DNA of 64,000 nt from Clostridia bacterium (GCA_017468085.1 JAFUJR010000018.1:1-64000); one strand, 5' to 3'; counted from the stretch's first letter, positions 1 to 9,321 are shown. Notes: generated by a model not told the origin, from the letters alone. Translations and numbers: made by a program.

Positions 1-391
1 CATACCGAGCGGAGCAATTTATTGCGTAGTCGAGTGTATCTCTTTATAAACCTTTACCGCACTTATTCACTTTTCGCCCTTACTTCTTACTTTTTTGAGA
101 TACACTCCACTCGCTTCGCTCAGTCGGTATGACGTTTCTACTCATCGGTAAACCTCCACCGAACCACGCGACTATCGCGTGTTTTTCTGCGAAATTAACC
201 CCTGTCATACCGAGCGGAGCAATTTATTGCGTAGTCGAGTGTATCTCTTTTACCTCACTTATTCACTTTTCGCCCTTACTTCTTACTTTTTTGAGATACG
301 CTCCACTCGCTTCGCTCAGTCGGTATGACGTTTCTACCCGTCGGTAAACCTCCACCGAACCACGCGACTATCGCGTAGTTTTCTGCGAAAT
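1..391. repeat. Two tandem copies of a ~200-bp inverted-repeat element
   Basis: Unit 1 (1-205) and unit 2 (206-about 391) are nearly identical, with a 10-bp deletion in unit 2 and a few substitutions. Each unit begins CATACCGAGCGGAGC and contains, about 90-100 bp later, a segment ending GCTCAGTCGGTATG. The two segments are partly complementary (CATACCGA with TCGGTATG, GTGTATCTC with GAGATACAC), so each unit can fold into a long imperfect hairpin. Unit 1 may continue left of the window. It resembles non-autonomous palindromic intergenic repeats. Any short open frames across it are incidental. Confidence 0.8.
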
Positions 392-414
392 ACCGCTTCG
401 CGTTATTTCGTATA

Positions 415-445
415 CAAAAAGAACCGCCCCAAAACGGAGCGGTTC
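415..445 (-). terminator. Rho-independent terminator of the transporter/lipoprotein operon
   Basis: On the minus strand a 10-bp stem GAACCGCTCC / GGGGCGGTTC with a short GTTTT loop is followed by TTTTTG. It lies about 30 bp past the stop of the last gene in the operon. Confidence 0.85.
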
Positions 446-476
446 AGTTTTAATAATTTGCGTTATAGATTAACAA

Positions 477-2777
477 TTATTCAGCGTAAACGATTTCAAT
501 GCTCGTGATTTGAATATTGCCGTTTGTTGCACCAGTGCTGCTACCAACGCCAATCGTAAGAGAATTTGCGTTTACCGTCATAACGGTAGCAGAAGTAACT
601 TGCGTTTCATTGAAAAGGATAACGCCGCCGTTCTTATTGTTGTACGTAATTTTTACGGAAGCAATCGTTTTGCCTTCTTGTGCCGTGATGGTAAGCGTAC
701 CGCTTTCGCTTTGGTAAACTCTCCAATCCTTGTTCGAGTCGTAGTATTTACCGGTGTTTAAACCCCAACTACCAACGGCAGTACCAGCCGTCGTCAAGGT
801 AACACCATTGTAAGTAACAGATGCATAGCAGGTGCCGTTAGCCCAGCTGTTTGCAGCTGCAACGTCAGCAATAGAAATAGTAACAGCGCCTTCTACAGGG
901 GTTTCAACGGGGGTGTCCGTGCTGCCGCTGTCTTCGGTAACCAACGTACAATCCATGAATTCGTAAGTACCGCCATAGTTCTTCATGCTGCCAGCCGTTA
1001 CGGTGATGGTATCGCCAACTACGTTGGTAACCTTCAATTTGTAGCAGTATACGGGCTTATCTTCAAAGCCTTCTACAACGATGGTAGGGTTGTTGTAGCT
1101 GTCAAGCGCGGTAATTTTACCCGTCAAGGTGAAAGGACCAGTGAGGGATTCGCCGTCTGCCAAAGCGTAAAGCGCATTAAGGATTTCTTCGGGGGTCGTC
1201 AAGGTAGGCGTTTCGGGGGTTTCCGTGCCGCTGCCTTCGCCTGCGGTGTAAGCCGTCATCCAACTATTCTTCATTTGAGGGGAACCGTTGTAGTTACCGA
1301 TAACGCCGTAAACGGTGATGGTATCGCCAACAACGGGAGCAGTTTCCATTGCGTCGTAACGGGTTTGACCGTCTGCGCTGTAAACGCCGTAAACGTAGAA
1401 TTCGTTGCCGTCTGCGTCCTTAATGTAAAGGTTGCCGTATTTTGCGTTATCAACGTTGGAAACAACGCCGCTTACGTAATATTTGCCTTCGGTGTATACG
1501 TTGTCGCCAACAGCAACGCCGAGTTCGTTTGCCTGAGGGATAGTAAGCGTGCTATCTGCCGCGGGAATGCTTACTGCGGGCTTCAAGGTGAGCGTGAATT
1601 CCTTCGTGTCGGAAACTTCGCCGCAGGTGAGAGTTGCCGTAAGGGTAACCGTCGTTTCTTCCGTGGGAGCGGTGATAGTAAGTACGCCGTCTGCGATGGA
1701 AACGAGTTCGCTTTCGCATGCCCATTCAACCGTTACGTCTGCGTGGCGAGCAATGGGAAGCTCAGCGGTTGCATTGCCTATGTATTCGGTCTTACTGAGG
1801 TTAAGACCTTCTTTACTTTCCGCAATCTTCTTTTCGGGGGTGATGGAGTTTTTGTCTACCATCGTTACGAGATGACCGACGTTGTTGCCTTCGCCGCCTG
1901 CATAAGAGGTATAGGAGCAGCTGATCGTCGTCTTGTCGCTGTAGTTACCGAAGTAGAAGTCGTTAGGGCCGCCGCCGTTCTTCGTTGCTTCAAGGTGCGT
2001 GGTAACGGTGCCGAGGTCTGCATTCCAAACGAAGGTAGAAATCTTTTCGGTGCCGTAAACGATGTTGTCGTGTGCGCCGTCTGCGCTTACCTTAACGCCG
2101 AGGTATTGGTTAACGCCGTCCAATACGAAGTAGAGGTAGAAGTCCGTCGTGCTGTCCGTTACGTATTCTGCATAAACGTCAACTGCTTGCGTGTAATCTT
2201 CCGTGGTGGAGAAGTAGTAGGTAGCAGCCATACCGCCAGCAAAGTACAAATCGGTTGCCAAAGTGGACTGATATACGTGATACTTGTAAGCTACGCCTTC
2301 AACGGGAGCTTCCGTGATTGCCTCGGGGATGATGGAAGGCGCTGCAAGTACGGTACGGGTGAAGGAAACGGAAACCGTTCTGTCGCCGTCCGCTACGGTT
2401 GCGGTAAGTACGTAGGTGAGGTTTTCGTCCAAAAGTTCGTCAACGTCAACCATAACTTTGCCGCTGTCGGTAACGGTTACGGTTACGCCCGTCTCTACGT
2501 CAACCGTCCAAGTGATAGGGAAGCCCATAATTGCAGGGAAAACTTCGTAATCTTGGCGCGTTTCTACGTTTTGATCTTTGTAGAGCGCTTCAAGATAGTC
2601 AACTGCGTCCTGAAGTTCGTCTTCCCCGTCGGGAGTGCTACCCGTGTCGGAGCCCGTGTTGCTGCTGCCCGTGTTGCTACCCGAACCGCTGTTGTTGCCT
2701 TCTTCGCCGCAAGCGACTGCCGTAGCGCAAGCGAAACAGGTGAGCAAAGCAAGTAAGCTTGTCAAGAGTTTTTTCAT
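477..2777 (-). CDS. Large surface lipoprotein with Ig-like and OB-fold-like domains
   Basis: This is a 766-residue exported protein. The N-terminus is a signal peptide followed by a probable lipobox (AVAC, Cys23) and a Gly/Ser/Asn/Asp-rich linker to about residue 50. Then come Ig-like beta-rich stretches (about 65-145 and 335-410), two OB-fold-like segments (about 405-515 and 525-635) containing YYVSGVV and VGDTITVYGVI strands, and a C-terminal beta domain (640-766). No catalytic motif is visible. OB-like modules of this sort accompany extracellular nucleases and glycan-binding proteins in Clostridia and Bacteroidota. It is the last gene of the operon, 38 bp after a nuclease-like lipoprotein, with AAGGAG before the ATG. 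A binding or adhesion role in surface capture of a polymer is inference. Confidence 0.7.
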   Translation of the reverse strand: MKKLLTSLLALLTCFACATAVACGEEGNNSGSGSNTGSSNTGSDTGSTPDGEDELQDAVDYLEALYKDQNVETRQDYEVFPAIMGFPITWTVDVETGVTVTVTDSGKVMVDVDELLDENLTYVLTATVADGDRTVSVSFTRTVLAAPSIIPEAITEAPVEGVAYKYHVYQSTLATDLYFAGGMAATYYFSTTEDYTQAVDVYAEYVTDSTTDFYLYFVLDGVNQYLGVKVSADGAHDNIVYGTEKISTFVWNADLGTVTTHLEATKNGGGPNDFYFGNYSDKTTISCSYTSYAGGEGNNVGHLVTMVDKNSITPEKKIAESKEGLNLSKTEYIGNATAELPIARHADVTVEWACESELVSIADGVLTITAPTEETTVTLTATLTCGEVSDTKEFTLTLKPAVSIPAADSTLTIPQANELGVAVGDNVYTEGKYYVSGVVSNVDNAKYGNLYIKDADGNEFYVYGVYSADGQTRYDAMETAPVVGDTITVYGVIGNYNGSPQMKNSWMTAYTAGEGSGTETPETPTLTTPEEILNALYALADGESLTGPFTLTGKITALDSYNNPTIVVEGFEDKPVYCYKLKVTNVVGDTITVTAGSMKNYGGTYEFMDCTLVTEDSGSTDTPVETPVEGAVTISIADVAAANSWANGTCYASVTYNGVTLTTAGTAVGSWGLNTGKYYDSNKDWRVYQSESGTLTITAQEGKTIASVKITYNNKNGGVILFNETQVTSATVMTVNANSLTIGVGSSTGATNGNIQITSIEIVYAE

Positions 2778-2815
2778 GATTTATCTCCTTATAAAAAATA
2801 TTTTTTGTTTTTCAA

Positions 2816-4225
2816 TTAGTGAACGGTAATACCGCTGAGCCAGAATACTTTGATTTGGTATGCGCCGCTGTAATAATCCACGATACCTTTTACGTCGATG
2901 GTTTTACCCATGAAACGGTCTTGGGTAACCAAATTGCCGTCCGAATCCTTCAACACTACGGTGCGGACAACAATTTCGTTGCCGTTTTCGTCCTCGCAGG
3001 TCAAGGAAATCGCGCCGGTGTTACTGCCGCCGTTGTTGGTGGTGTATGCGTCGACGACTTTCAAGTTCTTCATTGAAAGGGAGGTGGACATCGCCAATTC
3101 CGCTACTTTAAAATCTTTGGGTACGACTACCGTTTCGCCCGTGACGATATCCAATTCTTCGCGTTCTACCGTAACGGTGCTGTTGAACTCGGGAAGGGTC
3201 ATTTCCGTATACGCCGCCTTTTCACCGTCGTTTAATTTGATGGTGTTGTTGGGGTTGTTGGGTTCCATTAAATCGAACTGTAAGTCGGAAATTTGGTACG
3301 TACCGCCCGCCTCGTAATAAGAAACCTTGCCGACGATACGGGCGCGGTTGCCGGGAGCGAGAATGTCGTGGAAGGTGGCATTATAGCCGTAGAATACGGA
3401 AATGCCGTAATATCTTTGCGTTTCTTCGTCGAATGCTTCTACGTATACGTTCCAATCGTTGTAAACGGTGGAAACAGCTTCAAACGCAACGCGTTTACCG
3501 TTATAATTTTCGATATTCGTGCGAAGCTCTTTCAACGTCAGCTCGATGGCGTCGCCGTAGTAGAAGTCGGGGTCCTTTTCCTTGGAATGGCAATGCAGTT
3601 TCATCGCCTTTGCTTGGCTGATGGCGTCGGTACAGAAAGAACCGTAGCGGGATTGACCCGCTTTGTTACCTACTGCCAAGCCTTCCTGTAAAATTTCAAG
3701 GTTGAGGTTGCGGTAAGTATCCGAGCCTTGGGGTTTATACCATACCCAAACGAGGTATCTTTCGCCTGTGGAGTCCGTTTCCCACGCTTCGCCGTCCGTT
3801 TCTATAATAATAGAGGAAGCGGATTGAAGTTTTTCTTTGGTGAAGGTGGAAGCCTTTTTGCCCCAGGGCTCAATCGTACCCGTCGATTCGGGGGTGTTGA
3901 TTGCAATATATCTTGCTTTTAAGAGGTTGCCGGTAAGTTTGTCTTGCAGCTCGGGAATGTTGACGTTAAAGTGGGAGGTATCGCCGTCGATGTGCTGTTT
4001 GAGCGTTACTTCCGCGTGCTTTGCGCCGTTGTTCATGTCGAGAGGAACTTGCGCAACGTAGTCCACCGGATCGATAGGTTCGTCCGAGCCCGTATCCGAA
4101 GCCGTGTCGGATACGGAGGGGGAAGAACCCGTGTCGTTGGAGCTACCCTGGTCGCCTACTCCGCAACCGGCAAACATACCGAGCGCGAGGCAAGCAAGCA
4201 ATAATAAGGATAATAATTTTTTCAT
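2816..4225 (-). CDS. Thermonuclease (SNase-like) lipoprotein with OB-type C-terminal domains
   Basis: This is a 469-residue lipoprotein with a clear lipobox (MFAGC, Cys21). Residues about 68-190 match the staphylococcal nuclease fold: the DGDT loop (Asp80, Asp82), the strand ARYIAINTPE (Arg105, Glu113) and ERYLVWVW (Arg156). These align with the catalytic Arg35, Glu43 and Arg87 of micrococcal nuclease. The calcium ligand Asp40 is replaced by Asn110, so activity is uncertain. The rest (about 215-469) looks like two OB-fold-like domains. Family members cut DNA and RNA outside the cell. Its place between a lipoprotein and an ABC importer, across from the deo operon, fits nucleic-acid scavenging. 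Confidence 0.8.
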   Translation of the reverse strand: MKKLLSLLLLACLALGMFAGCGVGDQGSSNDTGSSPSVSDTASDTGSDEPIDPVDYVAQVPLDMNNGAKHAEVTLKQHIDGDTSHFNVNIPELQDKLTGNLLKARYIAINTPESTGTIEPWGKKASTFTKEKLQSASSIIIETDGEAWETDSTGERYLVWVWYKPQGSDTYRNLNLEILQEGLAVGNKAGQSRYGSFCTDAISQAKAMKLHCHSKEKDPDFYYGDAIELTLKELRTNIENYNGKRVAFEAVSTVYNDWNVYVEAFDEETQRYYGISVFYGYNATFHDILAPGNRARIVGKVSYYEAGGTYQISDLQFDLMEPNNPNNTIKLNDGEKAAYTEMTLPEFNSTVTVEREELDIVTGETVVVPKDFKVAELAMSTSLSMKNLKVVDAYTTNNGGSNTGAISLTCEDENGNEIVVRTVVLKDSDGNLVTQDRFMGKTIDVKGIVDYYSGAYQIKVFWLSGITVH

Positions 4226-4271
4226 CGTTTTTTATTTCCTTTGGATAGGTTTGTTAAAGATTAGCTGAATA

Positions 4272-5828
4272 TTAACTGAAGTCGAATTCCAATTCGTCGA
4301 TGGCTTCTTCAAATGCGTTTTCAATAAATTTTTCGACGCTTTGGTTGCCGATGTCGTTTTTAACGAAGCAGGTTTGGATGAGCAAGCCTACCGCGTCGCG
4401 CGCTTGGGAAGAACCGACGAACGCGGGAGATACGAAGAACGCGTTTTGTTGCGCAATCGTCTGCTTAACGCAGGAAGCCTGCAATCTTGCGTTGCCGTCA
4501 GCGTTTGCAAGGAAGTCTGCATAAACGGAATTGGTCGTAACCGAGTTGATAACGGGAGCGTAACCGGAGGTCATCGAGAATTCCGCCTGCAAATTGACCG
4601 TCGTGGTCAAGAATTTTGCCCAAAGCCAAGCCGCAGCTTGTTCTTGTTCGGATTTCTGGAAGAGAACGAGGGAAGGACCTTGGGAAATTACCTTCGGTTT
4701 TTCGGGGTTCGCTTGGGGAATCATCGCGATACCTACTTCGAAGGGGTATACGGTTTCCATTACGGGGTCGCCGTTTTCGTCTACCATGGGGTCGCCGTTT
4801 TCGTCTACCTTTTGTTTGGTAACGAGGTCGGGGCATTGATAGCTTGCGCCTGCGGACGAACCGATACACATATAGCTGATTGCCTTATCGGGGCTCTTTT
4901 GCGCGAAGAGGTCGGAGGTGTAACCGCCGTTCAATTCCTCGGTGATAACGTAGCCTTTATCGTACCAATCGGAGTATCTCTTTACGAACTCTCTGTTTTC
5001 TTCGGTGTTGAAGAGGAAGTGGTTGCCTTTCTTTGCAGAGGTGTAGGGCGTGCCCATCTGCTCGGTCATCGTGATGAACCAGTTTGCTTCGGAGTCGTAG
5101 CCCAAGGGGATAACTTTGTCGGTTTTTTCCTTAATCGTTTTGCAAAGCGCTTCCATTTCGTCCCAAGTCTTGGGTACTTCATAGCCGTTTGCTTCAAAAT
5201 ACGTCTTGTTGTAATACAAAACTTCCGTGGATTTAGAGAAAGGAAGGGTGTACATCTTGTCGTCGCCGTAAGCGCGGCCTTCTACGTAGTAGCCGAGCGC
5301 GAAATCTTCTCTCTGTTCTTTGGTAAGACCCATAATTTCCGTCGAGCCGTCCGCCTTGGTTACCGTCGCCGTGCTTTCGATATAGCTGTCGAGGGTAAGA
5401 ACCGCTTTCGCCTTGTTGTAAAGGGCTACGTGGTCGGGATAGCAATACGCGATGCTGGGGGAGTTCTTTGCCGTAAGCTCTTTGGAGATTTGGTCGCGAA
5501 CGCCGTTGTAGTCGCCCATCTGTTGATGGTCAATGGTAATGTTGGGGTACATCTCGTTGAATTGAGGGATATACTTGTCGATTACGCCGCGGAGGTTAGC
5601 GCCCATCGTATGATAGAAGGTAACCGTAACTTCACTGCCGTCGTAGGGAACGACGTCCGTAATTTCTACGGTGTCGGGCGTTTCGTAGGTGTACTGAGTG
5701 GTATCCACCTCGCCGCCGCCGTTGTCGCCGGTGCCGCTACCTATGCCGCAGGAGGCGAACGCAGCAAGGTTTGCGGCAACCAAAACCGCAGAAACGAGTG
5801 TAAACAAAGATTTCTTGATTTTTTTCAT
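4272..5828 (-). CDS. ABC transporter substrate-binding lipoprotein (UgpB-like, CUT1)
   Basis: This is a 518-residue extracellular solute-binding protein, family 1. The signal peptide ends at a lipobox (FASC, Cys27). VTVTFYHTMG near residue 68 and the segment PFSKSTEVLYYNKTYFEANG near 190 are the most telling parts. They resemble UgpB and related glycerol-3-phosphate or oligosaccharide binding proteins. AAGGAAG precedes the ATG. It is followed by the nuclease lipoprotein and preceded by the two permeases, so it is the receptor for this importer. The ligand cannot be read from sequence. A sugar, a phosphorylated sugar or a nucleic-acid breakdown product are all possible. Confidence 0.88.
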   Translation of the reverse strand: MKKIKKSLFTLVSAVLVAANLAAFASCGIGSGTGDNGGGEVDTTQYTYETPDTVEITDVVPYDGSEVTVTFYHTMGANLRGVIDKYIPQFNEMYPNITIDHQQMGDYNGVRDQISKELTAKNSPSIAYCYPDHVALYNKAKAVLTLDSYIESTATVTKADGSTEIMGLTKEQREDFALGYYVEGRAYGDDKMYTLPFSKSTEVLYYNKTYFEANGYEVPKTWDEMEALCKTIKEKTDKVIPLGYDSEANWFITMTEQMGTPYTSAKKGNHFLFNTEENREFVKRYSDWYDKGYVITEELNGGYTSDLFAQKSPDKAISYMCIGSSAGASYQCPDLVTKQKVDENGDPMVDENGDPVMETVYPFEVGIAMIPQANPEKPKVISQGPSLVLFQKSEQEQAAAWLWAKFLTTTVNLQAEFSMTSGYAPVINSVTTNSVYADFLANADGNARLQASCVKQTIAQQNAFFVSPAFVGSSQARDAVGLLIQTCFVKNDIGNQSVEKFIENAFEEAIDELEFDFS

Positions 5829-5885
5829 TGCTTTACTTCCTTGTATATTTTTATATATTTTTATTTTTTAATTTGTCCGAGTAAA

Positions 5886-7031
5886 TTAGCCCTTGATACC
5901 GCTTCTGGATACGCCCTTCATAATATATTTACGCAAGAAGAGGAATACCATGAACAAAGGAGCGGAAACCATAGCAACCGCCGCCATTTGAACGGGGATG
6001 TTGGGTCTGTCCGTTTCTTCGTCAACGAAAGCGAGCGCGCGCAAACCGTTGGTGATAAGCCGCATTTCTTCTTTGTTGGCAACCAAGCGAGGCCAAATGT
6101 AGGAGTTCCACGCGCCCATCATCTTCAAAATCGTAATAGAGATAAGGGTGGGGAGCGCCAAGGGGATCATAACCTTAAGAAGATACATAAAGTCCGTCGT
6201 GCCGTCTACCTTTGCCGCCAAATACAGCTCGTTGGGGATCTGCATGAAGTTCTGCTTCAATAAATAAATATAGAAGACGCTGACGAGGAAAGGCACGATG
6301 AGAACGGTGTACGTATTCATCCAACCGAAGGTGTTGATCGTTTGGTAGTTGGTGATGGTGAACAATTCGCCGGGGATCATCATCGTCGCCAAAAGGAATG
6401 CGAACAATACGTTTTTGCCTTTGAATTCAAGGCGGGCAAACGCGAATGCCGACAAGATGGTGATGATAAGGGACAAAATCGTGGATACGATACCGACGAA
6501 AATGGTGTTCAAGAACAGTCTGCCAAGCCCGCCCGTGGTGAACGCTTCGGAGTAGTTCGACCACATAATTTGTTGGGGAAACAGGGTGGGGGTGGAGAGC
6601 TCGTATTCTTTTACCGTCTTCAAGGACGAGATAAGCATCCAATAGAAGGGGAAGATGACGACGATTGCCATAAAGCCCAAGAATAAATAAAGTCCGATTT
6701 GTACGAAAACCTTACCTACCGTTTGCTTTCTTGCAACCGCTTGAATGTTTCTTTCGTGCATGACCCCTTGTGCCAAAGTGGATTTGTTTTCTGCGGGCGT
6801 AGGCGCTACCGGGGCTTCAGGTGCTACGGGAGCTTCAGGTGCCGCAGGTGCTACGGGAGCTTCAGGTGCCGCAGGTGCTACGGGAGCCTCAGGTGCCGCA
6901 GGTGCTTCTGCATTTTGCACTTCGGGGGTAGGTTGCGCAGGAGCTTCAGGAGCTTCCGCGTTTTGCGTTTCGGGAACGGGCGTTTCGGGAACGTTCGTTT
7001 CTTCCGCGTTATTTACGGTGTTGTTTTCCAT
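5886..7031 (-). CDS. CUT1 ABC transporter permease (MalG/UgpE type) with Pro/Ala-rich N-terminus
   Basis: This is a 381-residue inner-membrane permease. Residues from about 105 onward are a standard MalG-type domain with six predicted membrane segments and the EAA loop AAKVDGTTDF that docks the ATPase. The first roughly 90 residues are unusual: a cytoplasmic Pro/Ala/Glu/Val-rich tail made of repeats such as APEAPVAPA, encoded by a 27-bp minisatellite. The start ATG has AAGGAGG at good spacing. It lies 14 bp downstream of the partner permease gene. Confidence 0.9.
   Translation of the reverse strand: MENNTVNNAEETNVPETPVPETQNAEAPEAPAQPTPEVQNAEAPAAPEAPVAPAAPEAPVAPAAPEAPVAPEAPVAPTPAENKSTLAQGVMHERNIQAVARKQTVGKVFVQIGLYLFLGFMAIVVIFPFYWMLISSLKTVKEYELSTPTLFPQQIMWSNYSEAFTTGGLGRLFLNTIFVGIVSTILSLIITILSAFAFARLEFKGKNVLFAFLLATMMIPGELFTITNYQTINTFGWMNTYTVLIVPFLVSVFYIYLLKQNFMQIPNELYLAAKVDGTTDFMYLLKVMIPLALPTLISITILKMMGAWNSYIWPRLVANKEEMRLITNGLRALAFVDEETDRPNIPVQMAAVAMVSAPLFMVFLFLRKYIMKGVSRSGIKG
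6820..6900. repeat. 27-bp minisatellite inside the permease gene
   Basis: Three perfect or near-perfect copies of a 27-bp unit (6820-6846, 6847-6873, 6874-6900) differ by one base. Each encodes nine residues of the Pro/Ala-rich tail. Partial copies flank both sides. The repeat is in frame, so copy-number change alters only tail length. Confidence 0.95.
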
Positions 7032-7045
7032 GCGTTTTTACCTCC

Positions 7046-8176
7046 TTAATAGTGCGTCTTCTTTTTGCTGACGTAAAGGTTGATCATCGTTACGACGAAG
7101 ATGATTGCAAAAAGGATAAGCGCCGCCGCGCTGGCAACGCCGTCGCGGTCTCTGCCAAGACAGTCGTAAATGAACCCGACCATTGTGTTCAAGCTGCCCT
7201 TTGCGCCGGGCGCGCCCATAGATTCGCCGAAGATACCGACGATACTCGAATATTCCTTAAATCCGCCGATGAAGCCCGTGATAACGACGTATGCGAGCAT
7301 GGGGGAAAGAAGGGGAACGGTAATTCTCGTAAACACTCTCCAACGGGGGGTGCTGTCGATTTGCGCCGCTTCGTAGTATTGTTTGTTTACGCTCTGTAAG
7401 CCGCCGAGCAAAATAAGGATTTTGAAGGGGAGCGCGTTCCAAACGATATACACGACGAGGACGGTGATGTTTGCCCAATAGCTTGAACCTGCGTTGATCC
7501 AGTTGATGGGCTTGATGCCGAACACGCCTAATATATTGTTCATAATACCGGCGGTGATGATGATTTCGTTGTTCGTGCCGATGAAGCTGCCTACGATGTT
7601 GAACATTGCCGCGAATACCATACCGATTGCAATCGAGTTGGTTACGTAGGGCAAGAAGAAGATGGTTTGCAAGAATTTTTGCAAAGGCTTAATGGCGTTC
7701 AAGCACACTGCGATAAGGAGCGCCAAGAAGGTGGAAATAGGTACGGTGAGCACGCACAGCAAGAGGGTGTTTTTCAAGCAAGTCAAGAACCCTTTGTATT
7801 GAATAACTTTCTCGTAGTTGCCGATGCCGAAATTAAAGGACTCGCCGCCGACTGCGCTCAACGCGCCGTAGTTTTCCAACAGGGAAATACGGATGGTGTT
7901 GATGATGGGCCAAACCGTGAAGATTGCAAGCAGGATAAGGGTAGGAAGCAAATAAATCCAACCTTTCCAGCTATCGAATTTGATTTTGGTTAAGAATTTA
8001 GAGCCAACCTCACGCAAGGATTTCTTTTCTTCCTTTCCTTGAATTTGGAAAAACTCGTTACATTTAGGACACTTATAAGCGACGTTTTTGTGCGTAACGT
8101 ACAGTTTTGCTCCGCATTTGGGGCAGGGAACGATACGTTTTTCCGGCGCTTGTAAGGTCGTTTGTTGTTCAGACAT
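7046..8176 (-). CDS. CUT1 ABC transporter permease (MalF/UgpA type) fused to a zinc ribbon
   Basis: This permease has 376 residues from the ATG at 8176, which has an ideal AAGGAGG site. A TTG 30 bp upstream is in frame but lacks a ribosome site. Residues 18-39 contain CPKC and CPKC pairs (Cys18, Cys21, Cys36, Cys39), a rubredoxin-like zinc ribbon. The membrane domain starts near residue 70 and carries the EAA loop YYEAAQIDSTPRW. Permeases of this family normally lack a metal-binding head. The ribbon would sit in the cytoplasm next to the ATPase. Its role is unknown. Confidence 0.9.
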   Translation of the reverse strand: MSEQQTTLQAPEKRIVPCPKCGAKLYVTHKNVAYKCPKCNEFFQIQGKEEKKSLREVGSKFLTKIKFDSWKGWIYLLPTLILLAIFTVWPIINTIRISLLENYGALSAVGGESFNFGIGNYEKVIQYKGFLTCLKNTLLLCVLTVPISTFLALLIAVCLNAIKPLQKFLQTIFFLPYVTNSIAIGMVFAAMFNIVGSFIGTNNEIIITAGIMNNILGVFGIKPINWINAGSSYWANITVLVVYIVWNALPFKILILLGGLQSVNKQYYEAAQIDSTPRWRVFTRITVPLLSPMLAYVVITGFIGGFKEYSSIVGIFGESMGAPGAKGSLNTMVGFIYDCLGRDRDGVASAAALILFAIIFVVTMINLYVSKKKTHY

Positions 8177-8223
8177 AATAAACCTCCTTACAAAGAATTT
8201 TTTCAAGGGATAGCGGGAGAGAA

Positions 8224-9321
8224 TTACTCGAAGTAAATTCTTTCTTCCGTTTCCGCGTTGAAGAGGAATACTTTGTGGGGCTTCAAGGTGTAGCTGACCG
8301 TCTTCGAGGTTACGTCTATTTTGTTATCCGCATTGATGATCGAGCGGATAATAGGGTTAATGGAAGCGGAGTGGCGGGATACGACGCTCACGTCTCTGCC
8401 CATAACTTCCACGTTGGAAAGCTCGCAAACCAAAGCGCCGTTTTCGTCGAGCTCGAAACCTTCGGGACGGATCGCAACCGTAACGTCTTGGTCTTCCACG
8501 CCGTTTACGTCCAAAACAGCTGCGTCGCCGATATAGAGCTTGCCGCCCTGTACGGAGCCCTTAAATACGTTGATGGGGGGCGTACCGAGGAATTTCGCAA
8601 CGAAGAGGTTGGTGGGGCTGTCGTAAATTTCTTGGGGCTTGCCCACTTGCTGTACGACGCCCAATTTCATAACGACGATGACGTCGGAGATGCTCATCGC
8701 TTCTTCTTGGTCGTGGGTAACGAATACCGTCGTGATACCCGTTTCTTTTTGAATTCTTCTGATTTCTTCACGCGTTTGCAATCTCAAACGGGCGTCGAGG
8801 TTGGAAAGAGGTTCGTCCAAAAGCAGAACGCGGGGCATTTTAACAAGTGCGCGAGCGATGGCTACGCGTTGTTGCTGACCGCCCGAAAGCTCGCTGGGCT
8901 TTCTGTCCATCAAGCCGTCGATTTGCACGAGGCGAGCCGCTTCTTGCGCGCGTTCGAGCATCTGTTCTTTCGACATTTTGTCCTTACCGCGCAAGTTCTG
9001 CAAGGGGAACAAAATGTTTTGCTTTACCGTCATGTGGGGGTAAAGGGCGTAGTTTTGGAAAACCAAGCCGATACCGCGGTTGACGGGGGAAAGATCCGTA
9101 ACGTCTTCGTCGCCGAAGAGGATTCTGCCCGAGGTGGGTTTCTGCAAACCGCTAATCATGTACAGCGTCGTGGATTTACCGCAGCCCGAAGGGCCGAGAA
9201 GACCGACCAAAGTGCCGTCGGGAATGGTGAAGGTGAAATTGTTTACCGCAACGACGTCTTCGCCCGATTTCTTGTTACGGCTGGGGAAGATTTTCGTCAG
9301 GTTTTGTAATTCTACTTTCAT
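8224..9321 (-). CDS. ABC transporter ATPase, MsmK/UgpC/MalK family
   Basis: This ATPase has 365 residues when started at the ATG at 9321, which has AGGAGG at good spacing. The longer frame from 9366 lacks one. It shows Walker A GPSGCGKST, signature LSGGQQQRVAIARAL, Walker B VLLLDEPLSNLDA and H-loop VFVTHDQEEAM. A C-terminal TOBE-like regulatory domain runs from about 240 onward. It powers import through the two CUT1 permeases encoded just downstream. ATPases of this family can serve several sugar importers. Confidence 0.93.
   Translation of the reverse strand: MKVELQNLTKIFPSRNKKSGEDVVAVNNFTFTIPDGTLVGLLGPSGCGKSTTLYMISGLQKPTSGRILFGDEDVTDLSPVNRGIGLVFQNYALYPHMTVKQNILFPLQNLRGKDKMSKEQMLERAQEAARLVQIDGLMDRKPSELSGGQQQRVAIARALVKMPRVLLLDEPLSNLDARLRLQTREEIRRIQKETGITTVFVTHDQEEAMSISDVIVVMKLGVVQQVGKPQEIYDSPTNLFVAKFLGTPPINVFKGSVQGGKLYIGDAAVLDVNGVEDQDVTVAIRPEGFELDENGALVCELSNVEVMGRDVSVVSRHSASINPIIRSIINADNKIDVTSKTVSYTLKPHKVFLFNAETEERIYFE

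Noticed and set aside
1275-2756. 493-codon open frame on the plus strand
   Set aside because: Antisense to the OB-domain lipoprotein, which has a signal peptide, ribosome site and terminator; the plus frame has none.
4341-6263. 640-codon open frame on the plus strand
   Set aside because: It lies wholly antisense to the binding-protein and permease genes, has no recognisable domain and reflects GC-skewed codon use of the real genes.
6820-6900. CRISPR array
   Set aside because: The units are contiguous with no spacers and encode a repetitive protein tail.
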